Of a stretch of 41,850 nucleotides of DNA, positions 33,776 to 41,850 are shown piece by piece. Where the stretch lies: the NCBI RefSeq assembly GCF_001806875.1, contig NZ_KV786198.1:1-41850 (forward strand), in the 5' to 3' direction. Below the pieces are notes generated by a model. That model made no database searches, was not told the DNA's origin, and saw nothing but the letters and a program-made list of their open reading frames with translations. Each line of letters opens with the position of its first letter. Position 1 is the stretch's first letter. The position numbers were made by a program, and so were the translations under genes. The DNA is from Corynebacterium sp. HMSC29G08 (GTDB lineage Bacteria > Actinomycetota > Actinomycetes > Mycobacteriales > Mycobacteriaceae).

Positions 33776-34810
33776 ATGCCTATCGCAACCCCTGAGGTGT
33801 ACAACCAGATGCTTGATGCCGCCAAGAAAGGCGGCTACGCATTCCCGGCAATTAACTGCACCTCTTCTGAGACCATCAACGCAGCTATCAAGGGCTTTGC
33901 CGAAGCTGAGTCGGACGGCATCATTCAGTTCTCCATCGGCGGTGCTGAGTTCGGCTCTGGCCTGGGCGTGAAGAACAAGGTGGCTGGCGCGCAGGCGCTG
34001 GCGGCGTTCGCACACGAAGTGGCCAAGCACTATGACGTTAACATTGCGTTGCACACGGATCACTGCCAGCTTGAGGTGCTGGATGAGTACGTGCGCCCGC
34101 TGCTGGCTATCTCCCAGGAGCGCGTGGACCGTGGTGAGCTGCCGCTGTTCCAGTCCCACATGTGGGATGGTTCCGCGGTGCCGATTGATCACAACCTTGA
34201 GGTAGCGCAGGAGCTGCTGGCGAAGTCGCGTGCGGCCAACATCATCCTTGAGGTGGAGATCGGCGTTGTTGGTGGTGAGGAGGACGGCGTTGAGGCGAAG
34301 GCCGGCGCGAACCTGTACACCACGGAAGAGGACTTTGCTAAGACTATTGACGCGCTGGGTACCGGCGAAAACGGCCGTTACCTGCTTGCCGCTACGTTTG
34401 GCAACGTGCACGGCGTGTACAAGCCGGGCAACGTGAAGCTGCGTCCGGAGGTGCTGGACATGGGCCAGAAGGTTGCGGAGCAAAAGCTCGGCTTGGCTGC
34501 TGGTTCCAACCCGTTTGACTTTGTCTTCCACGGTGGCTCCGGCTCTGAGAAGGAGAAGATCGAGGAGTCCCTGCGTTACGGTGTGGTGAAGATGAACGTG
34601 GATACGGACACGCAGTACGCGTTTACCCGCCCGATTGTCACCCACATGTTCCAGAACTATGACGGTGTGCTCAAGATTGACGGTGAGGTGGGCAACAAGA
34701 AGATGTATGACCCGCGTTCCTACCTGAAGAAGGCGGAGCAGTCCATGTCTGAGCGTGTGATTGAGGCGTGCCAGGATCTGCACTCGGTTGGCAAGAGCGT
34801 GGCTAAGTAG
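33776..34810 (+). CDS. fda: Class II fructose-bisphosphate aldolase
   Basis: 344 residues. Zn2+-dependent cleavage of fructose 1,6-bisphosphate in glycolysis and the reverse in gluconeogenesis. The zinc and catalytic segment ALHTDHCQ, the GNVHGVYKPGNV loop and the phosphate-binding FHGGSGS are present. AGGAAGG precedes ATG 33776. GGGGCA (33727-33732) and TGCCCC (33751-33756) form an inverted repeat in the short gap after the GH76 gene, together with a TATTAT -10 candidate, so the gene likely has its own promoter. Confidence 0.96.
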   Translation: MPIATPEVYNQMLDAAKKGGYAFPAINCTSSETINAAIKGFAEAESDGIIQFSIGGAEFGSGLGVKNKVAGAQALAAFAHEVAKHYDVNIALHTDHCQLEVLDEYVRPLLAISQERVDRGELPLFQSHMWDGSAVPIDHNLEVAQELLAKSRAANIILEVEIGVVGGEEDGVEAKAGANLYTTEEDFAKTIDALGTGENGRYLLAATFGNVHGVYKPGNVKLRPEVLDMGQKVAEQKLGLAAGSNPFDFVFHGGSGSEKEKIEESLRYGVVKMNVDTDTQYAFTRPIVTHMFQNYDGVLKIDGEVGNKKMYDPRSYLKKAEQSMSERVIEACQDLHSVGKSVAK

Positions 34811-34827
34811 CTGCTCTTTTTCAACGT

Positions 34828-34858
34828 GGCGTCGGGTTGTGCCCGGCGCCATTAGTAT
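34828..34858 (+). terminator. Hairpin after fda, merging with the next promoter
   Basis: GGCGTCGGG (34828-34836) pairs with CCCGGCGCC (34842-34850) over a 5-base loop with one G-U. TAGTAT (34853-34858) directly after it is a possible -10 for the FUSC-type gene. The T-run is weak. Confidence 0.6.
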
Positions 34859-34869
34859 TTGTATCTGTT

Positions 34870-36072
34870 ATGGCTCAACAACGAATGAACACTCGCGACC
34901 GTCTGCGTGCGGTTGATGAGTCTTTCCAGGCGCGTATAAAGCGTGTGCGTAAACGGCTGTTGCCGATTTTGCAGACAGGTCTTGCCGCTGGCCTTGCGTA
35001 TTGGATTGCGCAGGATCTCTTTGGCCACCAGCGTCCGTTTTTCGCGCCGATTACCACGGTGTTGATCATTGGGATCAGCACGGGTGACAGGCTGACAAAG
35101 GCGGTGGACATCACCATTGGTTGCCTGCTGGGTGTGTTGGTGGGGGATTTGTTGTTTTACCGGCTGGGGGATGGCCCGTGGCAGATCGCGGTGATTGTTT
35201 CTGGTGCGCTGTTGATCGCGTCGTTTTTCTCGAAGTCGCAGATGTTGGTCAACCAGGTGGCTATTGGCTCGATTTTGATCGCTACGATCATGCCGCCGGG
35301 TGCGGCGGTGACTGGCTTTGACCGCACTGTGGATGCGTGTGTTGGCTGTTTGGTCGCGCTCGGGGTGTTGTCGTTGATTCCGCAAGCACCTATGGCTTCA
35401 GCAAGGGCTGAAATTGCACAGGTTATGAGCCTTTTGAGCAGTGTGCTTGACGACGTTGCGTCGGGACTTGCCAACCTCAACCCCGAAGAAATCAACACCG
35501 CGCTAAAAGCGATCCGGGGTTCGCAGACGCGGATTGATGCGATGGCTGCCGCCGTGCAATCCGGTGCGGAGTCCACGCGCTTGTCGCCGTTTTTGTGGGG
35601 TTCCCGCCGCTATATCCAGTCCATGGGGCGCGTGATTCCGCCGGTGGATAACGCGGTGCGTTCCGCGCGTGTGTTGGCGCGTCGTGCCCGGGTGTTGTGT
35701 GAGGACGGTGATCGGGTTTCGGAGACACAGATTGTGTTGATAGACACGCTGGCGAAGGTGGCGCTTGAGATCTCTGAGGTCTATGACGTCAATTCCCGTC
35801 GGGCTCAGGCTGTGGTGATTCCGCAGTTAGTCAATGAGTTGCGTGCGGTGGCGCAGGCTTCGGGCATGGAGGTGGCGCTGGAGGCCCCAGGGGGGCCGGT
35901 GTTGTCCACCTACGCCGCGTTGGCACAGACACGTTCGTTGACGGTGGACATGCTGGAGATTTGCGGCATGTCCAGGGAGTCGGCGCTGGCGGCGTTGGCC
36001 CCGACATCTTCAACACCGAAGTATCAGCCGGAGCATTTCGATGTTGATCCTATTGGTGATCTGGAGGATTAG
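34870..36072 (+). CDS. FUSC/aromatic-acid-exporter-like membrane protein
   Basis: 400 residues. About five to six hydrophobic segments occupy the first ~170 residues (QRPFFAPITTVLIIG and CLLGVLVGDLLF are family-like). A long helical cytoplasmic part follows. FUSC-type proteins are half-size transporters linked to export of aromatic or other organic acids; here the substrate is unknown. No ribosome site precedes ATG 34870; TAGTAT 11 bases upstream suggests a very short leader. The 3' end overlaps the convergent PRC-barrel gene by 23 bases. Confidence 0.82.
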   Translation: MAQQRMNTRDRLRAVDESFQARIKRVRKRLLPILQTGLAAGLAYWIAQDLFGHQRPFFAPITTVLIIGISTGDRLTKAVDITIGCLLGVLVGDLLFYRLGDGPWQIAVIVSGALLIASFFSKSQMLVNQVAIGSILIATIMPPGAAVTGFDRTVDACVGCLVALGVLSLIPQAPMASARAEIAQVMSLLSSVLDDVASGLANLNPEEINTALKAIRGSQTRIDAMAAAVQSGAESTRLSPFLWGSRRYIQSMGRVIPPVDNAVRSARVLARRARVLCEDGDRVSETQIVLIDTLAKVALEISEVYDVNSRRAQAVVIPQLVNELRAVAQASGMEVALEAPGGPVLSTYAALAQTRSLTVDMLEICGMSRESALAALAPTSSTPKYQPEHFDVDPIGDLED

Positions 36073-36544
36073 TCTTACCTAGCTCTGCATGATCTTGTCC
36101 AACGGGTACTTCGATGGTTTCGGTTTCGGTGACCACGTATTTGCGCAGGCGGATCGGTTCGGGGGCCTGCTCTGGTACCGGCTCTGGTTCAGTGTCCTGG
36201 GTTTCGGTGTTCTCGGCGTCGGCGTCATCGAGGCCGTAGTAGTGGTAGAGAGCGTCTTGGTCTTCAGTAGTCAGGTGGCCGTTGTCGTCTAAATCGGGTG
36301 CGTCTTCAATGCGCTCTTTTTCAAAGGTGAGGTGCAGCTCTCCGTCGCGCAGCGAGTGCCCGCACAGCGGGACAAGACTGTGGCCTGCGCCGAAGAGTCC
36401 ATGGTTGATGGAGATGAAATCCGGTTGAGCGGTGGTGTCATTGATGTAGACGTCCTTTACGCTGCCCACCTTCTCGCCGTTGACGTCAAAGACCGTGGCC
36501 TTGGCAAGTTCTTCAATTCGCTCGAGGTCGGGATGCGTAGTCAT
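36050..36544 (-). CDS. PRC-barrel protein with partial DUF2382-like tail
   Basis: 164 residues. The N-terminal ~80 residues match the PRC-barrel fold (KATVFDVNGEKVGSVKDVYI), an acidic linker follows, and the C-terminus has YVVTETETIEVPV, the opening strand of DUF2382, truncated. Such proteins are common stress-associated small proteins of unknown role. ATG 36544 has AAGGAG upstream; the longer frame to 36685 lacks support. Confidence 0.85.
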   Translation of the reverse strand: MTTHPDLERIEELAKATVFDVNGEKVGSVKDVYINDTTAQPDFISINHGLFGAGHSLVPLCGHSLRDGELHLTFEKERIEDAPDLDDNGHLTTEDQDALYHYYGLDDADAENTETQDTEPEPVPEQAPEPIRLRKYVVTETETIEVPVGQDHAELGKTNPPDHQ

Positions 36545-36860
36545 TGGGGTGCTCCTTAGGTTTGTGAGTGTGTCAAAGTCTTGTCTACGTATGTTGCCTG
36601 CACATATTATCGGCGCCTGTGGTTCAAACGTAGTCACCAACGCAACGAAATGTCGCGCCGAGGCTGTGGAGCACTGATGCGGCAACAGACGACAATGATT
36701 GAGGCGGCGTCAGCGATCATTGCCAACAATGGGCGCAGCAGCGTTCGCGGTTGAATCTAGGTTATCCTCGCGACCCTTCAATTGAATACTGTCGCATGTG
36801 GGACCACCAGGGTATTTTTACACTGGGTGCGTATCAGTGTTTACAGGCTATGGAGGAAAT
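36545..36860. other. Intergenic region before the restriction gene
   Basis: 316 bases with no convincing gene. CAATGAT (36693-36699) and ATCATTG (36716-36722) form a perfect inverted repeat with a 16-base spacer. The DNA becomes visibly richer in A and T from about 36760 on. GGAGGAA directly before 36861 is the ribosome site of the next gene. Confidence 0.6.
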
Positions 36861-38066
36861 ATGGCTAGGTACCAGTCAGTGGATGCGCTTCAGAATCTGC
36901 TGGCAGAAGAAATCTTCCACCAAAGTGTTTCACCCAAAAAGGCCGCAGGTCGAGCCTTGGGGACATTGGTCGAGTTGGTGACGTTCTACATGATTCGAGA
37001 TTGGGGATTGGAAACCAGTCTTGCTATTGAGCGCGGTTTGCCCGAGTACGGAAATGCAGAGATCACGCACAATGTTGAGTTCTCGCTCCACCCTGCTTCA
37101 GTGACTACGTCCGTGCCTATTATTGACAGAACGAAAACGCTGACGCCTACACAAATCTTGGCGGCAGCACGCTCAGCAGGGCTCCAAGTCGGGCAAAAGC
37201 GTGGTAACGCTGCTCTGTTAAAAGGCAATGTTTTGCGGCATGCAACTGTTTTTGCTGAAGCGGAAGGTGGCTTCTGGGTTGCTCACATGGTGGGCGACTC
37301 CGCGGATATGGAGATCACTCGACTCAAGACGAAGCCGTATGCAATGGTCGAATGTAAACGCGTCGGTGTCGAGCAAGGGATGAAGAAAGGCCCGCAAACG
37401 ATCGAGAAAGCCAAACAGGGGGCATACGTAGCTAGAACCGTATCGGGTCTGCAGCGAGTGCCCCGAAGCGATGGGTCTGTGGCAGCTGTAGTAAAGGATC
37501 AAAAAGGGAAGCTGCAACACTACGAGAGCTACTATGATTTCCTCCGGAATGCTATTGATCAAGGGGATGTCAATGCTTTGGCCAATATTGTGCTGACTAT
37601 CGGTGTAGTAAGTAACCACGGGAACTGGTTTACTGCCGAGACAAAGAACAAGGAGATGCGAGTCTTGGCTCAGTCATATGATTGGCTGCTTTTCTTTACT
37701 GATGATGGCTTGGCAGAATTTATTGAAGACGTTCTAAATGGTGACCAGGACGAACTCAAAGCAACCAGAGCAGCGTTTCGTGCGAATGTGGGGCGGGCTA
37801 AAGGGGAACCAACGGTGTTTACGAAGGTGCAGATAGAGGCTGAGGCCGACCGAGAACTGACAGAGTACTTTGCCCGAGAACAACCATGGGATAGATGGTT
37901 TAACGTCATCGCTCCTGCACCCAGCGATGTAGCAACTGCCAGAGAAGCAGAAGCGGACGACAGTTTGAACATGCTAGAGAAGGCTGGGCGTTACGTTGCA
38001 CTAGCTGAGCTTAAGAAGGACTTGCACACACTAAAAGTGCTACATGAGCAGGAGGCCGAGCAGTGA
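36861..38066 (+). CDS. Probable type II restriction endonuclease (PD-(D/E)XK)
   Basis: 401 residues; the specific family is not recognised. The catalytic core is proposed at residues ~146-190: acidic residues in GDSADMEITR, then Glu164-Cys-Lys166 (MVECKRVGVEQG) as the E-x-K of the nuclease fold, followed by a conserved-looking IEKAKQGAYVARTVSG helix. The function call rests on this motif and on the coupled DNA methyltransferase. ATG 36861 follows GGAGGAA; the frame extends to 36798 without support. AT-rich codons (AAA, GAA, CAA, GTA) contrast with neighbours, which suggests acquisition by transfer. The gene precedes the methyltransferase and shares GTGA with it. Confidence 0.75.
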   Translation: MARYQSVDALQNLLAEEIFHQSVSPKKAAGRALGTLVELVTFYMIRDWGLETSLAIERGLPEYGNAEITHNVEFSLHPASVTTSVPIIDRTKTLTPTQILAAARSAGLQVGQKRGNAALLKGNVLRHATVFAEAEGGFWVAHMVGDSADMEITRLKTKPYAMVECKRVGVEQGMKKGPQTIEKAKQGAYVARTVSGLQRVPRSDGSVAAVVKDQKGKLQHYESYYDFLRNAIDQGDVNALANIVLTIGVVSNHGNWFTAETKNKEMRVLAQSYDWLLFFTDDGLAEFIEDVLNGDQDELKATRAAFRANVGRAKGEPTVFTKVQIEAEADRELTEYFAREQPWDRWFNVIAPAPSDVATAREAEADDSLNMLEKAGRYVALAELKKDLHTLKVLHEQEAEQ

Positions 38067-38626
38067 CAGCAGGAAGACAGGCAATCTCACAGACAAAGGA
38101 TTGGTGTACGCCTCCAAGCATCATCAAATCGGTAAAAGAAGTATTCGATGGCCATATAGGTCTAGATCCTTGCTCCAACAAGTGGTCGCTCGTTGACGCT
38201 GAGCGCTCGTATCTTTTGCCTGAACACGATGGTTTGCGTGAGCCGTGGGACGCAAAAACCATCTATGTCAATCCTCCGTACGGATCCGATCCAGCAAGAG
38301 GTACACGGATTATTCATTGGTTTGAACGCATGGTAAGAGCAGCTCATGCTGGTTCAGAGGTAATTGCCCTAGTTCCTGTAGCAACCAATACTCATCACTG
38401 GAAGACGTATGTCTACCCAGAAGCCTCAGCGATCTGCTTCCTTTCGGTACCGCGACTTCGCTTCTATATCAAGGGTGAAGAGGACCCTAAAGGAGCTCCC
38501 ATGTCGTGTGCGGTCATTTATTACGGTAGCGATTGGCGAAAATTTGCCGACGCATTCCGCGACCACGGCACGGTCATCCCCCTAGAGCAGGCGGTACTAC
38601 CTGCAGAACCGTTACGCCTGCTCTGA
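38063..38626 (+). CDS. DNA N6-adenine methyltransferase, phage Dam-like
   Basis: 187 residues. The adenine-methyltransferase catalytic motif NPPYG is at residues 70-74; DWCTPPSII near the N-terminus and GLDPCSN (33-39) match the small Dam-like family common in phages (PF05869 type). No separate target-recognition domain is present, which is usual for this family. GTG 38063 with AGGAGG upstream overlaps the endonuclease stop by four bases. Protects host DNA from the coupled endonuclease, by inference; the recognition sequence cannot be read from the protein. Confidence 0.85.
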   Translation: MTAGRQAISQTKDWCTPPSIIKSVKEVFDGHIGLDPCSNKWSLVDAERSYLLPEHDGLREPWDAKTIYVNPPYGSDPARGTRIIHWFERMVRAAHAGSEVIALVPVATNTHHWKTYVYPEASAICFLSVPRLRFYIKGEEDPKGAPMSCAVIYYGSDWRKFADAFRDHGTVIPLEQAVLPAEPLRLL

Positions 38627-38787
38627 GATCGCTTGCGAGGGACGAGGTAGCGAAGACCAACACCAGGGGCAGCATTGTGGTGGCAACACGGACGTTGATG
38701 CCATGGTGCTTGCCTGACAGGCCTGGCTATGTGGGGTTCGCGTACAGCTTGCGTATACAGCTCACAGCTCGCGCGCACGGCTCGTGT
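38627..38787. other. Short gap between methyltransferase and the minus-strand gene
   Basis: 161 bases between convergent genes. No terminator with a T-run and no gene supported. GC content returns to the level of the host genes. Confidence 0.5.
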
Positions 38788-39702
38788 CTAGGGTTGGCGC
38801 ACTGCCTGTATGTCGCGCAGATGCCGGTAAAAGGTTACCCGGTTGACGGTGCGAGGCTTTTCCACGCCGTCTAACTTCACCGTGATGTCGCTGCCGCCGG
38901 CCTGCACGGCTCGGCCCTGGAGGATACGTGTGTGGTCTAGCACGGCTGGGGTAGCGTGCTTGCCGCGGGTAAGCCAGCGCAGACCCGGTGTGGATGCGAA
39001 CCATTCAAGTTGCTCAGGGCTCAGCGTTGCAGGGCGTGAGTGCCCGGCTGGGGGTGACACCGGGGTGATGAACGCGCTGCAGGCTATGCCGGGTTGATCC
39101 ATGGTGGGAACCAGCCGTGCGCCAAATTGTCCAGAGAAGCTGGCCGAAGGATCTTCTCCTGTGCGGTATATCAACCTTTTTGAATCAACGACAACCTCGC
39201 CGACGAACTCCTCACGGCCGTCAGCATGGTAAATTTCTGCTGCCCCGGCGAGGACGTCGCCGGTATCGGTGCGGATGCAGGCTGCGGGTGTAACGGAGCC
39301 TTCGAGAGCCAGAGCGACGGCAGCGTCGCGTGATGTGGGTACGTTCCAGCACACAGCTGCTGCGGAGGTGGGATCATCTGGAACGTATGCGATCTCCGCC
39401 CACAGGTAATCACCGCGCATCATCCTAGTAAGCACTGCTGCGAGGGCCGCATCCGAGCCGGAAACGATCACACGCAGGGGCGTTTCGGGGCTTTGGGGGG
39501 AAAATGCGGGGGCACCCATGTGTCCGACATCTGGGGAGGCCTGGATCTCTGCCAAGGACGGTGTGGGGTCTTCCGGCAAGCAGATTTTAGCTGCGGCGTC
39601 CACCGCCTGTAAGTCCTTACGTGATGGGATTGGGGGGAGAAGTATGTGCTCAGAGCCGACAATGGGCGCCGACCCTCCGCAGTTGCAGTGGATGAGGTGC
39701 AT
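38788..39702 (-). CDS. Conserved-looking protein of unknown function
   Basis: 304 residues from ATG 39702. I do not recognise a family. No signal peptide or membrane segment; two N-terminal cysteines (HCNCGG) might bind a metal. The middle part (LRVIVSGSDAALAAVLTRMM) recalls the start of the diacylglycerol-kinase/NAD-kinase catalytic fold, but the GGDGT motif is missing. TACTAT on the minus strand lies exactly seven bases before ATG 39702, so a leaderless transcript is likely; this decides the start over 39711 and 39753. Confidence 0.7.
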   Translation of the reverse strand: MHLIHCNCGGSAPIVGSEHILLPPIPSRKDLQAVDAAAKICLPEDPTPSLAEIQASPDVGHMGAPAFSPQSPETPLRVIVSGSDAALAAVLTRMMRGDYLWAEIAYVPDDPTSAAAVCWNVPTSRDAAVALALEGSVTPAACIRTDTGDVLAGAAEIYHADGREEFVGEVVVDSKRLIYRTGEDPSASFSGQFGARLVPTMDQPGIACSAFITPVSPPAGHSRPATLSPEQLEWFASTPGLRWLTRGKHATPAVLDHTRILQGRAVQAGGSDITVKLDGVEKPRTVNRVTFYRHLRDIQAVRQP

Positions 39703-39946
39703 GTGGCGCATAGTACTCAACGATCGAAAAGCGGAGAAATCTAGACATTGCAAGGTTATGAGTGAATCGTAGGCAGAGGTTGCATAAAAGCTGGCCGGAC
39801 TTTATTCTTTTATCAGGCAACTCACGGATTCTTTAAGTTGTTTGGTTTTTCTGAAAGCTTCCGTGAAGTCTGCGCCGCGGATACCAGCGCATTGGCAAAG
39901 GTGAAGTGGTACGAAATGGCGATACAAGCCCTTTGAAAGGACATAC

Positions 39947-41850
39947 ATGACTGCGAGAACAACGATCCGCAATCGCGGGATCTCAATTGCAGCGGCAGCG
40001 GTCACTGCCGCGCTCATTGCGCCGGCAGTACAGCCGGTTTCTTCACCGCTCCTTCCGGCCGCTCACGCGCAGGAAGCCGGCGACGCGCCGGCGCAGGGGG
40101 GCGAGAACGCACCTGCGGCACCTTCCTTGGAAGACCAGCCCAAGATTGACTCCCATGGCAACCCGGTGATCTGGGCAGACGGTGTCGCCAATGGCTACGT
40201 CAGCTCGGTTTCCAACATGCACCTGAAGGATTACGTTCTTTCTGGTCGCGCATGGGAAATCAACAATGTGGGCCTGATCACCGGCACCGGTCTGCCAGCT
40301 GTGCCTGCCGGCACGACCATCTACATGCAGTGGATTGATACCGACGGTTCGGTATCGCCCTACTACGCTGCCAAGATCCACAACGCATTCCGCGGCGCAC
40401 AGGGCGGCGAGGGTACCTTCGCCTTCGATATGCGCCAGCCGTGGGTGGACACGAACGGCACGCAGCACCAGTGGTCCGCTGAGAAAGGTAAGAGCTTCCG
40501 CCTCTGGATTCCGGCCTATGAGCGCGACGGTGTGAAATACAACATGCTGCGCCAGGCAGATCCGTTCTTCCCGGGCGCATTCGTGGGTAACCACTCCGAG
40601 GGTAATGGCTCGACTCACTACCTGGACAAGAACAAGCAGTTCTTGCGTGTCCTTATGGCTCAGGTGCCCAACGTTGAGCTGATGACTCGTCCGCGCGACG
40701 AGTGGGAAGACGGCACCATTACCAAGGGGAATGAACACGTCGTCCTTACCGGCATCCGCCGCGAACGCGACTACAAGGACACGGTCAGCGGTACCGTCTG
40801 GAATGAGACTGGTACGCGCTTCGACCGCACTGGCAATATGTCCACCGGCCCTAACTTCACTCGTAAGTCGGGTGACCGACTGCACGAGGGTGCTACCGTG
40901 GTCTTTTCCAAGATGACCCCGGAGGGCTACCAGAAGTATGACGCGGCAGTGAACTCGCTGCCGGAGGAGCAGCGCACTGCAGCGGCAGTGAAGTTCCTGA
41001 AGGAAAACCCGGATGCCATTGCCTTCACTCGTTACTCCAAGACGAACGAAAACGGCCAGTTCACCATCCAGCTGCCTTCGGGTGCTATCCCTGATGGTCT
41101 GCGTACCACGGACGCCGGTTTCAAGGATTTCCGTGACATTTGGATGGGCGTCATCGACTCGAATGGTGACATTGTTACCAGCTACTCGCCGTGGATGGTG
41201 CCACAGTTCCACAGCCCGCGTGCATTCGTAACCATGCGTCCGCGCGATCCGGGTCGCAACCCGATCAATGCGCCGGTAGTTAACTCCCCGGAGACGAAGG
41301 GTCGTAACCTGAAGTCTGTGGCGTTTGCGTTGCTGCCGGGCTACGACGTGAACCTGCGCATCATCAACTTCAACACCACTGATAAGCCGGCCTCCCCGGG
41401 CGATGTTGCTGAGCTTGAGTTGACGGGTAAGCTGCCGCCGCTGAACAGCTGGATCGAGTGGCGCGACCCGCAGGGCAAGGTTCTCAAGGGTGGCGCTAAG
41501 GGTGAAAACCTTAAAGACATTGACTGCCTGATTGTCAATGGTGACATGGGCGATTGCCGCACGTTCGAGGTGCCGAAGGATGCAAAGGCTGGCACGATCT
41601 ACACTGCATACTTGGTCAACGGCACGCCGGGCTTTGATGAGCAGGGTCGACCACGCCATAACGACATTGCCGCAGACTCCTTCATCGTTGCTTCGATGCA
41701 GAACGCTGAGTTTGACCCAGCATACGAGGAGACTCGTGTCAAGCAGGGTGAAGAGGCTACTATTGACGCTCCGAAGGATAAGGGCGGCAAGGAACTTCCT
41801 AAGGGCACGAAATTCACCGCACCTGAGGACGTGACGGAGAAGATTCAGGG
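39947..41850 (+). CDS. Large Rib-domain surface protein, N-terminal part (cut by window end)
   Basis: 634 complete codons, open to the window end. AAAGGA precedes ATG 39947. A signal peptide is clear: basic start, hydrophobic core AAAAVTAALIAP, cleavage near AAHAQ (~residue 41). A Pro/Ala/Gly-rich linker leads into a large beta-rich N-terminal region (WADGVANGYVSSV; FRGAQGGEGTFAFDM), the type seen at the front of long corynebacterial surface proteins. The last residues visible (YEETRVKQGEEATIDAP, GKELPKGTKFTAP) look like the start of a Rib/YPDG-type repeat, so a repeat array, and possibly an LPxTG sorting signal, should follow downstream. Adhesion or surface-layer function is inferred. Confidence 0.85.
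   Translation, partial: MTARTTIRNRGISIAAAAVTAALIAPAVQPVSSPLLPAAHAQEAGDAPAQGGENAPAAPSLEDQPKIDSHGNPVIWADGVANGYVSSVSNMHLKDYVLSGRAWEINNVGLITGTGLPAVPAGTTIYMQWIDTDGSVSPYYAAKIHNAFRGAQGGEGTFAFDMRQPWVDTNGTQHQWSAEKGKSFRLWIPAYERDGVKYNMLRQADPFFPGAFVGNHSEGNGSTHYLDKNKQFLRVLMAQVPNVELMTRPRDEWEDGTITKGNEHVVLTGIRRERDYKDTVSGTVWNETGTRFDRTGNMSTGPNFTRKSGDRLHEGATVVFSKMTPEGYQKYDAAVNSLPEEQRTAAAVKFLKENPDAIAFTRYSKTNENGQFTIQLPSGAIPDGLRTTDAGFKDFRDIWMGVIDSNGDIVTSYSPWMVPQFHSPRAFVTMRPRDPGRNPINAPVVNSPETKGRNLKSVAFALLPGYDVNLRIINFNTTDKPASPGDVAELELTGKLPPLNSWIEWRDPQGKVLKGGAKGENLKDIDCLIVNGDMGDCRTFEVPKDAKAGTIYTAYLVNGTPGFDEQGRPRHNDIAADSFIVASMQNAEFDPAYEETRVKQGEEATIDAPKDKGGKELPKGTKFTAPEDVTEKIQ

Noticed and set aside
39858..39873. GTGAAGTCT upstream of the surface protein, as in the elements at 11690 and 15605
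   Set aside because: Only nine bases are shared and the GAACGTGTTAG part is absent, so common regulation is not supported.
40043..41659. 538-codon minus-strand frame opposite the surface protein
   Set aside because: The plus strand has a signal peptide, ribosome site and Rib-type repeat, so the minus frame is a shadow.

Overview
The window comes from a Corynebacterium-like actinobacterium. Codon use is GC-rich. Gene content and order (ferredoxin reductase/cysIXHDNYZ; ald; dnaK-grpE-dnaJ-hspR; clpB; adhA; pyrE; a SPOUT methyltransferase; fda) follow blocks I know from Corynebacterium glutamicum, partly rearranged. Regulatory motifs fit that lineage: McbR-type operators, HspR HAIR elements, SigH-type promoters and leaderless start codons. 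The species cannot be named from sequence reading alone.

Layout. (1) 1-1370: a Fic-domain AMP-transferase preceded by three evenly spaced inverted repeats. (2) 1407-9615: assimilatory sulfate reduction. A ferredoxin-NADP reductase is divergent from cysI-cysX-cysH-cysD-cysN-cysY-cysZ, with two McbR-type sites in the shared promoter region; together these genes move sulfur from sulfate to sulfide. (3) 9659-11658: a PfpI/DJ-1 protein and an AI-2E family membrane protein on the minus strand. (4) 11731-16441: two paralogous exported, C-terminally anchored, two-cysteine proteins under near-identical upstream elements, flanking a nearly gene-free kilobase and an aldehyde dehydrogenase. (5) 16491-20882: the dnaK chaperone locus with SigH and HspR control and an internal intrinsic terminator. 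(6) 20879-24649: a helical small protein plus DUF1023-like hydrolase pair, a nitrilase-family amidase whose start lies in a palindrome of two perfect DnaA boxes, a globin-reductase-like flavoprotein and an HTH regulator. (7) 24650-28776: a repeat-rich intergenic region, clpB with the same SigH/HAIR arrangement as dnaK, and adhA.

(8) 28851-36544: housekeeping and metabolic genes: a DUF4265-like protein, a rhodanese lacking its catalytic cysteine, a membrane-anchored protein with a 10-residue duplication, pyrE, a SpoU/TrmH methyltransferase starting at TTG, a cytoplasmic GH76-like protein, class II fructose-bisphosphate aldolase, a FUSC-type membrane protein and a PRC-barrel protein. (9) 36861-38626: a visibly AT-richer, translationally coupled pair of a probable PD-(D/E)XK restriction endonuclease and a Dam-like adenine methyltransferase, probably acquired. 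(10) 38788-41850: an unrecognised protein and the N-terminal part of a large Rib-domain surface protein cut off by the window end.

The best candidates for undescribed biology are the paralogous two-cysteine envelope proteins with their shared promoter element, the DnaA-box palindrome on a leaderless start, the Fic operator array, the restriction pair, and the repeat structure upstream of clpB.
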